Below, piece by piece: positions 9,634 through 18,483 of a DNA stretch of 35,366 nt. The DNA is taken from positions 1 to 35,366 of the IMG/VR virus record IMGVR_UViG_3300030331_004026; one strand, given 5' to 3'. The position numbers and the translations under genes are program-made. Below the pieces are notes generated by a model. The model had not been told where the DNA came from. It ran no database searches and worked only from the letters and a program-made list of their open reading frames with translations. Origin of the DNA: a virus. Each line of letters starts with the position of its first letter. Position 1 is the first letter of the stretch.

Positions 9634-12105
9634 CTAGAAGTCAATTACTAGTTTGATCTCTTCCTCTTGATCAGCGCTTCTTTGCACAGGCCTTACATTC
9701 TCTATGTATAACACTTCTCCTGTGTATGGTAAAAACTCTGATGGTTCTTTTTCTCGAATCGTGCCGGTGAATCCTCCGAAGTTTATTTGTTCACCCGTTC
9801 GGAATGATTTCATTACTTTGGTTACAAATATATCAACTGTGGATCCGTCGGCGCCTCCACCCGTAGTCCCGGTAGCATATTTACCGTTAACCACAATCGC
9901 ACTTGCTCCTGAAGTCGATCCAGTGATGGCGTTGTCTAATTCTGATCCCGTGATAATAAAGTCAGCGCCGCTGAAAAAAGTTCTTATTTTATCGGTTAGT
10001 CTATGTGTTTCGTCTTCGACATATGGTATATCACTAATCTTTGAGATTGTTCCAACACCGTCTGCTGAAGTTATTACAGTTCCGTTTGCATTTGAAATAT
10101 CTCTAAGTCTGAAAATTTTCTCTCCGTCCACCAAAGTCCCTAGTGAAACTTTAGGAGAAATGAAATCTCCCACGACACCCTGTACTGTAACCTTAGCAGT
10201 TTCGCCGAAAGAATCTGTCAAATATCCAGTGACTTTACCAGTTGATCTAGAATCTAACCCCACAACTAAATCGTTAAGTTTAAACGACTGTGCGTTGAAA
10301 GAGTTTGATGTCGTTACCGTTCCGATATGACCAGCTGATCCTCCGGTATAAACAACTCCCGTAGTTTCGCCTTTGGTAATTTTTCCAGAGGTTACTCCTA
10401 TCGGTTCTTCTCCGACAGCAGTGGATTTGAAGGTTCCGTTTTTAACATCGATTGACAATCTACCCAAGGCAAAAGATCCAGTCCATCCAACAACCACGCC
10501 TCTTGGTTGATTGGTATTAAATGTGCCCTGACAGACATTTTCTCCGATAGTAAAATCGGAAGATCCAAAGGTGACACCATCCGTCCCATCAGTGTTACTA
10601 AAGTTGACCGTTGCAATATTATTTGGGTTTTTTATTTCAATTAATTTTCTCTGGTCGTCCAATGATCCTGCTCTAGTTCCTACGGGAATGCCTGCCGAAA
10701 ATCCTGAGAATTGCGGGTTTTTCAATATAGAAAAAATTCTGTAATCGTTGACAACATCAAATGCTCCGCCTTCATTCCCCTTCAACAACATTCTAATCAT
10801 CACCTTATTCGCACCAAGTTCTCTCGGTGCATTAGACCCATGACCACTCATCGGAGAAACAATTGCAGAAGCACTGAAACCAGCACCAGAGGCAGAGTTT
10901 CCGGGTGGTGGGAATATATTAACAGTTGGGTTGAAAACTCCTCTTCCGGGGTCCGTTATTTTCAGAGAAGTTATGATTTGAGTATCTGCGGAAAGTCCAT
11001 TCAGGTCCGTGCCTTCTTCCAAGGATCCGAATACTGGTTCGACAACCACCGTACCTGATTCACCAGCTGGTCCGGTGTCACCGTCAACACTTACATAAGG
11101 AACAATTTCTACTGCGGTGGTTAGGAGGTCAGCAGTATCACCTAAGTCTTTTACGGTAAAGGTAACAATAGAATTATTATTTTTATACTCTAAAATTGGT
11201 TCATAAAAAGATTTAAACGGCTTACTGATGTCAACGGTTTGTTTGCCTCTTAAAGCCCAACCTTTATAATAATCATCAGTAGCTTGTCTAATGGTCGGAT
11301 TTAGGATCGAGTCCCCGATTTTTATGACTGTTGTCTCGATCTCGGCCGATGATCCGTCCGGCCGGACTAGAGTATCGGGAAAAGCGGGGTCGGGAAAAGT
11401 GCTCCCGAAGACATTATTTACATCATGTGAAAAAAAGAAAGACTCGTTGACATCTCTATCATATAACCATGCGTCATACCAAGGAGCTCCGCCCTGATTT
11501 AATTCGATGTGGGAGATTCCGCCCGGTCTAGCATTTTCTTGAGCCTCTCTTTGCAGATACTCAATTGTACCTATTTTTTCAGTGCTTCCCGCTACCGAGA
11601 CTGGCATGAAATCGTCAGTGAGGAAATCAAAATCCTCCTCTGACAATTGATACATAAATTGCCATACATATCCGTCTGCGTTCGGTGTCTGGAGATGAGT
11701 ATTTGTGTGAGAGGGTTCGACAGTAGAACCAGCTGGTCCAGCAGCAATACACTTGTAGACTCTGAAATCTGAAGTTAAAACGTAAAATGGATTAGTGGTA
11801 TACGTGCTGGACTTGAAAATTTCCTCAGTATCATCATACCTAGAGTAAACTTGACCGTTGGTCCAGTCGCATCTTTTGACGACAAGTCTGATATTTTTGC
11901 TTGTCATTTTTTTAGCAGCTATTGATTCTGTCCACGCCAACACTTTGTCCTTTGTGTTATCGCAAGCTAGTGGTGGTGTGTTTTCGTTGGGCCACTCTGA
12001 AGGTTTTGAAATCATGAGATAGTATGAATTTTTCGAACTAGAAAAATCATCAATGAACGCTTTCGCTGCACTTATATTAAAATTAGTTTGAATAGATGTT
12101 GACAT
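9634..12105 (-). CDS. 8: Baseplate wedge protein gp8 (expanded)
   Basis: Both ends resemble T4 gp8. The region around residues 115-150 carries VYKCIA followed by PNADGYVWQFMYQL (T4: VYRCL ... DGYVWEYLFEI). The C-terminus reads GEVLYIENVRPVQRSADQ then EEIKLVIDF (T4: GEMIYMENRPPIIMAMDQ then EEINILFTF). In T4, gp8 dimers are part of each baseplate wedge and contact gp7, gp10 and gp6. This protein is 823 residues against about 334 in T4. The extra ~450 residues (roughly 330-790) are Gly/Thr-rich beta modules such as TIGENVCQGT...RGVVVGW, shared with gp7 and the giant protein. Located between gp7 and the giant protein, as in T4 order. GGAG lies 12 bases upstream of the ATG. Confidence 0.9.
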   Translation of the reverse strand: MSTSIQTNFNISAAKAFIDDFSSSKNSYYLMISKPSEWPNENTPPLACDNTKDKVLAWTESIAAKKMTSKNIRLVVKRCDWTNGQVYSRYDDTEEIFKSSTYTTNPFYVLTSDFRVYKCIAAGPAGSTVEPSHTNTHLQTPNADGYVWQFMYQLSEEDFDFLTDDFMPVSVAGSTEKIGTIEYLQREAQENARPGGISHIELNQGGAPWYDAWLYDRDVNESFFFSHDVNNVFGSTFPDPAFPDTLVRPDGSSAEIETTVIKIGDSILNPTIRQATDDYYKGWALRGKQTVDISKPFKSFYEPILEYKNNNSIVTFTVKDLGDTADLLTTAVEIVPYVSVDGDTGPAGESGTVVVEPVFGSLEEGTDLNGLSADTQIITSLKITDPGRGVFNPTVNIFPPPGNSASGAGFSASAIVSPMSGHGSNAPRELGANKVMIRMLLKGNEGGAFDVVNDYRIFSILKNPQFSGFSAGIPVGTRAGSLDDQRKLIEIKNPNNIATVNFSNTDGTDGVTFGSSDFTIGENVCQGTFNTNQPRGVVVGWTGSFALGRLSIDVKNGTFKSTAVGEEPIGVTSGKITKGETTGVVYTGGSAGHIGTVTTSNSFNAQSFKLNDLVVGLDSRSTGKVTGYLTDSFGETAKVTVQGVVGDFISPKVSLGTLVDGEKIFRLRDISNANGTVITSADGVGTISKISDIPYVEDETHRLTDKIRTFFSGADFIITGSELDNAITGSTSGASAIVVNGKYATGTTGGGADGSTVDIFVTKVMKSFRTGEQINFGGFTGTIREKEPSEFLPYTGEVLYIENVRPVQRSADQEEEIKLVIDF

Positions 12106-12123
12106 CTTCTACTATCTCCGGTT

Positions 12124-12131
12124 TATTTATG
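12124..12131 (-). promoter_or_regulatory. Late promoter motif CATAAATA before gp8
   Basis: Minus-strand CATAAATA, one base from the T4 late consensus TATAAATA. It overlaps the TAA stop of gp7 and lies 18 bases before the gp8 ATG. Initiation about 6 bases downstream would give a leader of only ~12-14 bases containing the Shine-Dalgarno. Motif seen directly; activity inferred. Confidence 0.5.
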
Positions 12132-15123
12132 ATCCATAACCGCCAGGTATATCGGTATTGTTAATTTGATTTATGCTTCCGTTAACTGAACCGGAAGCTC
12201 CGTATTCGGGTGGTGAAGTTAATTTGAATGGTGTTCTGATGAATGACTGTAGTGGAATATCCCCCCAACTAATCCCGGCGGTGATATTACCATGCCATGT
12301 ATTTGGGTGCGGGTGAACTATCCAAAAATCAGTTCCCCCGGAGGGCCATCCCGGTAAGGTAGCTCCTGTATATGACCCGACTTCTATTAAAGTTGTAACA
12401 CTCTCGACTACACCACCAAACTGATCCTCTAAAATTTCGCCGGTTGTTTCTAGGAAAGACCCGAACGGAGTATAAGAATCACAACTTTGGGTCAAGACCG
12501 GTCCTTTGTTAAAAGTTTCAACAAAAAAGTTTGGCGTCACGGCCTCGGTGGCTGATAGGGAGGTACACGTTGAGATGGTGAACGAATCGGGGCCTGTACC
12601 TCCAGTGTAAACTTCACCACCATTGGTAGAACCTATAAATTGACTTAGAACAGGAGCACCGTGGCCACTACCCTTTACTCTAAAAATTCTATTGAAACAC
12701 TCAGAGGTGTCCGCCAAGTCAGGCATATGAGAGAGTGATGACCCATTTAAGAAATTATCAGTGCTGGTTATGTCTAAGACGGATAAAACAGGTGGAACCC
12801 AAGCTACGACGAAGCCTTGTGCTTGTGTGGTTCCCGCTGTACCCTGATAAATGTGATCACCCGTCTTAAAGAAGTTTTCATCGTGAGTAGATCCCTGACC
12901 ATCGAAAAAAGTTATTGTGGTTAAGAAGCTTTCGGTACTGGTTGAATAAGTATCACCCCCCGAAGTTGAACCTGTGGTCGATGACAAAGACTGTCCATCG
13001 TCATGACCAGACCCCTTTACCCTATAGACCCTACCACCTACACAATCGGAAGATATACCGGCAGTAAAAGATGTGCCATAAAGATCTATGTTATCATTAT
13101 CTGTTAAAATTTTAACACTCAAACTTAATTCATTACTCGTTGAGTCAAATGATTTTCCGGTTACGAGTCCTTGAGCTTGAGTTATACCGCCGGTTCCTTG
13201 GTATATGTGATCTCCAACCTTGAAGAAATTCTCAATGGCTCCGACATCACCGAAAAATTTTAATTCTTGTTTAAAATCAGAACCACCAGTATACACCGAA
13301 CCCTTGGTTACATTTTGCACCTTGTGAAGAGATGATGATGTTTGAAAAGCAATTTCTTGTTCACTTGGTGATGCGGCTCTGAAATTTCTATTCGATGTGT
13401 TAGATATTAATACTTTAAATCGACCAAAGTTTTGACTCCAACTGTTCTCATAAACGACACCAAAAAGTCGATTGTTTCCGTTCTCATCAAGTTGCGTTAC
13501 AATGTCACCCCGTTCAAAGGGAGCTAGTTCATGTTGATCTCTGTTTTGAGCAGACAACCTATTAAAATATTGTACCTCTTGAACTTTTCTAGGCCACTTT
13601 CCCAGCCTCGCAAAAAATTCTTGAGTTGCACCAATGCCGCCAAATTTATTTAGATCTTGATTATCAGAACCCAGTGATAACCCAGTTCCGAATGATGTTC
13701 TTGGGGTCAGATTATCCTCTTGATTTGACGGGAATTCTAGAGTATAACCCGTAGCTCCATCATATCCATATGGAAAATAATCATAATATAAATCGGGATA
13801 ACTGCCGGAACCTATGAATCCAGAACACACTCCCCTTAGATCAATGCTAGAGTCTAGAACACCAAATTGTCCATTGTTACTGGCATTAAATGCCCCGTCT
13901 GATACTGTGGCTATGGTGTAAGGTAAATAATTTGCGAAGAATGGGGAGGCTAACTCCTCACTTCTAAATCCAACAAAATCTGCCGAAGGTCCAAACCCCG
14001 TCCTGTAGACAAAATAGTCACCTAACACTTTTTTACCGGCTGGGTGTACTAAGTCCTTGAGAACATCTTTATATTCTGATAAAGAAGCTTCTGTTCTAAT
14101 CACATACGAGTGCATTTGATATCTGAAACTATCCTGTAAAAATTCCGTGGAGGATAATTTACCATCGTTGTTTAGAAAAACTCCAGGCTTAGTGAAAATA
14201 TATCCGTAAGTTATATCTGGTAAAGAGGCACCCGTGCCGGTATCGGTAGTCACCGAAGCAGTGTGTTGACCAGATGAAAGATAGTTTATTCCGGGTTGGT
14301 CAATTCTAACTTTTCTGATAGCTCCAGATTTATTTACAGCTTCTACACTACCTTTGAACTGGGATCCACCAACACCCGTTATGGTAACTGGATCGTCCAC
14401 AGTGTAGAAAGATCCGGTTGGGTTCGTTATTGGTACATCGATCACCATACTGAAAAGTGATTCACTACCATTTGGCAATTTAATTATAGACTTATCGGTT
14501 AATGTTAAGTTTGAAATTTCTACAAGTTCTAATTCTAAAACAGATTGTCCTGACATTACAAACTGATGAATTTCATCAACAACTGCTGTGCCTATGGATT
14601 TACCGCTCTCTAAAAATTCTACTCTCTGTCCTCGTATTTTTGCGTTTTCTATTGGATTTGAGTCTGTGCATCTGACAACTGTGGGAGCGTACCAAAATCC
14701 ACCTGATGTTTTAAAAATATCTTCGGCCGGTCTATATGTTTCAACGTAAACATCAAACAGAAGTCTAATTAAAAATTCTATGGAACTTTCGGTTCCCTTT
14801 GCTAGATAAAAAGACCTTATCCTTTTAAGAATCTTTTTTATGTCTAGCTCATCGCCCTTGACAGACTTGAAGTTCTCTGGGAACTTGCTCATGGTGTGTG
14901 TTTTAAAATACTTGACAAACTCATCAGATGTTTTGTCTATGTCAACAACACCATTCAAACTAAGGGGAGCAAAAAAAGAATTTTCCTTTGACTCCAAGAA
15001 TTCATAGTAGGTTTCTACAAATTTAACAAAGGTTGGGTGATCCTGCCGCACAAAATCTGGTAAGGTTTCACTTACCGTTGTTGATATTATGTTTCTTTCT
15101 TGTCGATTTTGTGGTAGAGCCAT
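12127..15123 (-). CDS. 7: Baseplate wedge protein gp7-like, rearranged domains
   Basis: 998 residues, close to T4 gp7 (~1030), and placed between gp6 and gp8 as in T4. Residues ~20-380 resemble the C-terminal part of T4 gp7: LPDFVRQDHPTFVKFVETYY, then YLAKGTESSIEFLIRLLF (T4: YSTKGIEASYKFLFKVLY), then DLVHPAGKKVLGDY (T4: RFVHPVGFGF). So the conserved domain is N-terminal here. The remaining ~600 residues are beta-rich and contain an internal duplication of ~117 residues: ENFFKVGDHIYQGT near residue 640 and ENFFKTGDHIYQGT near 758, each followed ~65 residues later by RVKGSGH. Expected role: the wedge arm linking inner baseplate to periphery. Start ATG has GTGAG upstream and lies 8 bases after gp6. 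Confidence 0.8.
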   Translation of the reverse strand: MALPQNRQERNIISTTVSETLPDFVRQDHPTFVKFVETYYEFLESKENSFFAPLSLNGVVDIDKTSDEFVKYFKTHTMSKFPENFKSVKGDELDIKKILKRIRSFYLAKGTESSIEFLIRLLFDVYVETYRPAEDIFKTSGGFWYAPTVVRCTDSNPIENAKIRGQRVEFLESGKSIGTAVVDEIHQFVMSGQSVLELELVEISNLTLTDKSIIKLPNGSESLFSMVIDVPITNPTGSFYTVDDPVTITGVGGSQFKGSVEAVNKSGAIRKVRIDQPGINYLSSGQHTASVTTDTGTGASLPDITYGYIFTKPGVFLNNDGKLSSTEFLQDSFRYQMHSYVIRTEASLSEYKDVLKDLVHPAGKKVLGDYFVYRTGFGPSADFVGFRSEELASPFFANYLPYTIATVSDGAFNASNNGQFGVLDSSIDLRGVCSGFIGSGSYPDLYYDYFPYGYDGATGYTLEFPSNQEDNLTPRTSFGTGLSLGSDNQDLNKFGGIGATQEFFARLGKWPRKVQEVQYFNRLSAQNRDQHELAPFERGDIVTQLDENGNNRLFGVVYENSWSQNFGRFKVLISNTSNRNFRAASPSEQEIAFQTSSSLHKVQNVTKGSVYTGGSDFKQELKFFGDVGAIENFFKVGDHIYQGTGGITQAQGLVTGKSFDSTSNELSLSVKILTDNDNIDLYGTSFTAGISSDCVGGRVYRVKGSGHDDGQSLSSTTGSTSGGDTYSTSTESFLTTITFFDGQGSTHDENFFKTGDHIYQGTAGTTQAQGFVVAWVPPVLSVLDITSTDNFLNGSSLSHMPDLADTSECFNRIFRVKGSGHGAPVLSQFIGSTNGGEVYTGGTGPDSFTISTCTSLSATEAVTPNFFVETFNKGPVLTQSCDSYTPFGSFLETTGEILEDQFGGVVESVTTLIEVGSYTGATLPGWPSGGTDFWIVHPHPNTWHGNITAGISWGDIPLQSFIRTPFKLTSPPEYGASGSVNGSINQINNTDIPGGYGS

Positions 15124-15131
15124 TTTTTATC

Positions 15132-16991
15132 TCACTGCTTAATTGGTTCGTCACTCGAAAGACTCATATTTATCTTAACAGAGTCGGTGGTGTTTTCATC
15201 TATTAGGAGTATTTGATTTCTTTCAACCTCAACGTCATTAGTTCTTGGACACGCATACAGTCTAAGTTGAATGTCGTTTACAATTGAAGTTATGTTCAGT
15301 TGTTTTATGACAACAAGACCAGTGTCGTAATTTACGGTTCCCGTGTTTGACTTCGATATGATTTTCTTACCGGCCTCATCTATGTGATAAATTCTAAGAG
15401 TGCCATTCCCATCGTCTTCGATGTAGGACTCTTTTGTTTGATAAATGAATTTATTACTGTAAACACTTTCAGAATCCTTCTTCAAAATCGGGTCGGCGAA
15501 TAGAGTGGTGTAGTCCTTGGGAATACCTAAACTCTCTCTTACCTCTATTCTTTTTTCCATAAGTAAAGATAGAAAAGCAGAGACAATAGAGCCTTCGCAC
15601 TCAACAACATCTCTAATGACAGTCGATCCCCTAAAATTGGATCCGAACTCTTCGAGTTGTAAGTCTGTGTAGTCTTGTATTTTCTGTCTGACTACTTGTT
15701 TTACGTCGTCCGTGCTTCTTATAGTAAAGGCTTGATTGTGAAGAACATCGAGGACAATATTTAGATACGTGTAGTCCACATTCACAAATTCTGGAATTAT
15801 ACTTACTATATTTTTCTTTTTGATTATATCTTTTATTATAGAATTTTTAGATGAGTTGGATAATGGAATAGAGTTTTTTGTATTTGCAACAATGAACACT
15901 TTACCAAACTGAGGGGGATTTTCATCTTCCCCACCGTAAACCAATACAGACTTAAGTAAAGGAAATCTTTTTAGGATTTCTGTTTTGTAATCTTCGGCTG
16001 TGACTAGTCTATTTTGAGCTTGAAAATTTCTAGGTCCATGCTTTTTAGAAAATTCAACGGTCTCTTTTTCCGCGCCGCCGAATGATTTTGTCTTAACTAC
16101 AACTTCATATTTTTCTGAATTGACAGGTCCACTAATTGAGAATGATCTATTTCCGCTTGCATCAGATACACCAATATTGTTAGAATTTTTCCCGGCAGAT
16201 TTTACATATTCTACAGTTATAACATCCCCGACGTTAGGCTTTTTACCTATTACGTCATCACCAAACTCAATTTCAAATCTTCCCCCAATTCCTCTTTGAA
16301 CAAAGAAAACTTCACTGTTTCCGTCTATATTTAAAATACTATCTGATCTTTTCCATTCGTTTGTTATGGTGTTATTCTCTGTTTCGGAGTCTTTAACGTA
16401 AACTCTTAAAAATCTTATATCAATATTATCTTCTGGGATTTGAAACCGAGTTGTGTCCAAATTATCAAAGACAAAATCGGTTTCGTTAAACTCTCCCTCA
16501 AATATTGAAAGGTCACTGATTTTCCATTCCGTAACTAAACCGTTGTCATTAAATTTACAAGGAACAAATTCGTTAGCGTCTCGATTAAAGAAAACAAATG
16601 TCGAACCATCTATAGTGGCACTAAATGATCTCTGTTCAGAAAGAATTCCATTGTCATCTGGTGAAGAACCATCATTGTCTCTGTAGAAAATATCAACTAC
16701 AGCCTCCGATGAAATTCTAGTCTCAGGAATGTAATTGAGGAGTTTAAGAATTGAGTAAATTGAGTCCTCTTTTACCGCACTGTCAATAAATGACTCGCTT
16801 ATAACCATGTTGTTATAGAACGCTTGGTAATGTGTGTTGTAGGATAGAACATCAAGGAGAATGTTCAGACCAGAACCCTCAAAATTATATTCGCTGAAAG
16901 TGTCCTGTGACTGTAGATAATTTCTTAGATTCGTTTTAATGTCATCGAAGTCTAAACTATTAATTGGTAGTGATGTGTTTTTACTTGTCAT
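15132..16991 (-). CDS. 6: Baseplate wedge protein gp6 (Baseplate_J family)
   Basis: The N-terminal motif YNFEGSGLNILLDVLSYNTHY (residues 35-55) is the signature of T4 gp6 (T4: YDFEGSRLNVLCDLLAYNT). The middle carries QNRLVTAEDYKTEILKRFP at ~330-350, typical of the Baseplate_J fold. gp6 dimers form the continuous inner ring that connects wedges in the assembled baseplate. 619 residues against ~660 in T4. The ATG overlaps the gp25 stop by one base (TAATG), so translation is probably coupled. gp7 follows 8 bases downstream. Confidence 0.94.
   Translation of the reverse strand: MTSKNTSLPINSLDFDDIKTNLRNYLQSQDTFSEYNFEGSGLNILLDVLSYNTHYQAFYNNMVISESFIDSAVKEDSIYSILKLLNYIPETRISSEAVVDIFYRDNDGSSPDDNGILSEQRSFSATIDGSTFVFFNRDANEFVPCKFNDNGLVTEWKISDLSIFEGEFNETDFVFDNLDTTRFQIPEDNIDIRFLRVYVKDSETENNTITNEWKRSDSILNIDGNSEVFFVQRGIGGRFEIEFGDDVIGKKPNVGDVITVEYVKSAGKNSNNIGVSDASGNRSFSISGPVNSEKYEVVVKTKSFGGAEKETVEFSKKHGPRNFQAQNRLVTAEDYKTEILKRFPLLKSVLVYGGEDENPPQFGKVFIVANTKNSIPLSNSSKNSIIKDIIKKKNIVSIIPEFVNVDYTYLNIVLDVLHNQAFTIRSTDDVKQVVRQKIQDYTDLQLEEFGSNFRGSTVIRDVVECEGSIVSAFLSLLMEKRIEVRESLGIPKDYTTLFADPILKKDSESVYSNKFIYQTKESYIEDDGNGTLRIYHIDEAGKKIISKSNTGTVNYDTGLVVIKQLNITSIVNDIQLRLYACPRTNDVEVERNQILLIDENTTDSVKINMSLSSDEPIKQ
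15167..15174 (-). promoter_or_regulatory. Late promoter motif GATAAATA before gp7
   Basis: Minus-strand GATAAATA within the last codons of gp6, 43 bases before the gp7 ATG. It matches seven of eight positions of the T4 late consensus. Position and strand fit a promoter for gp7 and downstream genes. Motif only; activity inferred. Confidence 0.4.
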
Positions 16992-17386
16992 TATCTCAAT
17001 CTCTTAATTGTTACGGGTATTGTTTCTATTGGCCCGGTTGTATTGTTAACAAAACCAATTTTAACAAGAATGTTTATTTCATTTTTATCGAAGTATGATT
17101 CTGCTTTTACCTCTTTAACAAAAACTCTTGGTTCATACCTTTCTACAGTCTTTTTAATTCTTTCCTCTAGGTCAGAACTAGTGAAGATTGTAAAATTTTC
17201 AAAAAGTTGATCTTTTGTATCTGTACTTATTTCCGGATGAAATGGTTTATCACCATCGTTTAGGAGTATTAGATTCCTGACAGATCTTTTTAAAGCTTCA
17301 ATTCCTGTTTTTTTGGAGACATCTCCGGTTACCGGATGTCTTGAAAAGTTTAAATCTAAATCAACTGCGTCTTTTATTTTTGTCAT
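16991..17386 (-). CDS. 25: Baseplate wedge protein gp25 (GPW/gp25, lysozyme-like family)
   Basis: 131 residues, essentially the T4 gp25 length (132). The order of features fits the family: N-terminal DLDLNFSRHPVTGDVSKKTG, then IEALKRSVRNLILLNDGDKPFHPEIS (Arg-rich helix followed by the conserved PFxPxxG-like turn), then a C-terminal beta strand ending in TIPVTIKRLR. gp25 joins gp6 and gp53 in the inner wedge core and contacts the sheath. Directly upstream of gp6 with one-base overlap. A perfect TATAAATA lies 15 bases before its ATG. Confidence 0.95.
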   Translation of the reverse strand: MTKIKDAVDLDLNFSRHPVTGDVSKKTGIEALKRSVRNLILLNDGDKPFHPEISTDTKDQLFENFTIFTSSDLEERIKKTVERYEPRVFVKEVKAESYFDKNEINILVKIGFVNNTTGPIETIPVTIKRLR

Positions 17387-17401
17387 TTATCTACCCCGTC
17401 C

Positions 17402-17409
17402 TATTTATA
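17402..17409 (-). promoter_or_regulatory. Consensus late promoter TATAAATA before gp25
   Basis: A perfect minus-strand match to the T4 late promoter core, immediately after the TAG stop of the upstream gene (17410-17412) and 15 bases before the gp25 ATG. It would start a gp25-6-7-8 transcript with a leader of about 10 bases. The best late promoter in the window. Confidence 0.7.
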
Positions 17410-18471
17410 CTAATCTAAGAGACCACCGAAGGTTGGAAACTCTGGTAAAGTTGCAGGATTAGCAATAGCAGCTACAAGTTTACATGGGTCACACAGAGCC
17501 AATACATCCTGAATGAATTTGAATATCTCTGAGATTGCTCCAGTTATCACTGCCTGAATAGCGGCGATCATCGAAACTACTTTTGCGATACCGGATGTCA
17601 CGGTAGCGGTAGCAATCGTTATTTGCTCTCTAGCTCTTGCCATGTGTATTTCCAAACCAGTAGTCAAATCGATGTCGCCGACAACTTTACCCAAACAGTT
17701 TAGAATTCTCATAATGCAATTTCCAAGAAATCCTTGAACCAAACCAGCTAAGTCGAAAAACCCATACGCAAATGCGCCCAGTTGTGTGAAAAACATAGAG
17801 AAAGCACCCAGTAGTTGCCTAGCGGCCGCTAGTGGGTCTATGAAATCGAAACCACATATCTCAGACTTTGGTAGAGTGAAACCGCAAACCGGAATTCCGG
17901 GGAATGGTGGGATGTTTATGTCACCGGGAAAATCACAAAAGGAGCAACCAATATTAATCCTACAGAATGGATCAGTCACAAGACCCGAAGCAGCTATTGG
18001 GTTTACCCAATCAATACCGAAGGGGGGTATTATATCAAGTATGGGTCCACACTGATCTCCATCTCTTTCTGGTTCTGGTTGACCTGGCAATCTGATACCA
18101 CTTGGAACTTTCGCCTTTTCTCTGACTTTGCTGTCTAACTCTTCTTTCCTTTTGGTTATTTCGTTTGAAACTTTTACTAGATTTTCTTCCAACTCATCGA
18201 AAGCAAAACCAATATTGGTATTCAACTCATCAGCTGCTTGCTCTGGGAAAAATATACCAGGCTGAACTTTACCAAATCTTCGACTAACATCTTTAACCAC
18301 ATTTGAAATGTTTCTTACGGCGTCAGTTGGGCTTACAATTGCGGTGGTAGTTGATGGACCAACCAAAGCTTGTTCATCAGTGATCGTAGATATGGCCTCT
18401 ACACCACATCCCAAGTCGATCGATTTGTCTGGTCTTTCTAGTTTTTCAGAATTACATTTGTTACAAGACAT
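17410..18471 (-). CDS. Cys-rich, hydrophobic hub-region protein, unknown
   Basis: 353 residues, no family recognised. It has 13 cysteines, including CxxC pairs at residues 3-6 (CNKC), mid-protein (CSFC) and near the C-terminus (CDPC). The centre is Pro/Gly rich (NIPPFPGIPVCGF). From about residue 210 there are long hydrophobic stretches (LLGAFSMFFTQLGAFAYGFF; later IAKVVSMIAAIQAVITGAI) that look membrane-active. An acidic/basic helical segment lies near 85-120. It sits between the gp5 spike gene and gp25, where T4 carries the spike-tip gene 5.4, so a spike-tip, hub-plug or membrane-penetrating role is possible; this is inference. GGAG lies 8 bases upstream of the ATG, 12 bases after gp5. Confidence 0.8.
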   Translation of the reverse strand: MSCNKCNSEKLERPDKSIDLGCGVEAISTITDEQALVGPSTTTAIVSPTDAVRNISNVVKDVSRRFGKVQPGIFFPEQAADELNTNIGFAFDELEENLVKVSNEITKRKEELDSKVREKAKVPSGIRLPGQPEPERDGDQCGPILDIIPPFGIDWVNPIAASGLVTDPFCRINIGCSFCDFPGDINIPPFPGIPVCGFTLPKSEICGFDFIDPLAAARQLLGAFSMFFTQLGAFAYGFFDLAGLVQGFLGNCIMRILNCLGKVVGDIDLTTGLEIHMARAREQITIATATVTSGIAKVVSMIAAIQAVITGAISEIFKFIQDVLALCDPCKLVAAIANPATLPEFPTFGGLLD

Positions 18472-18483
18472 AAATTTCTCCGA

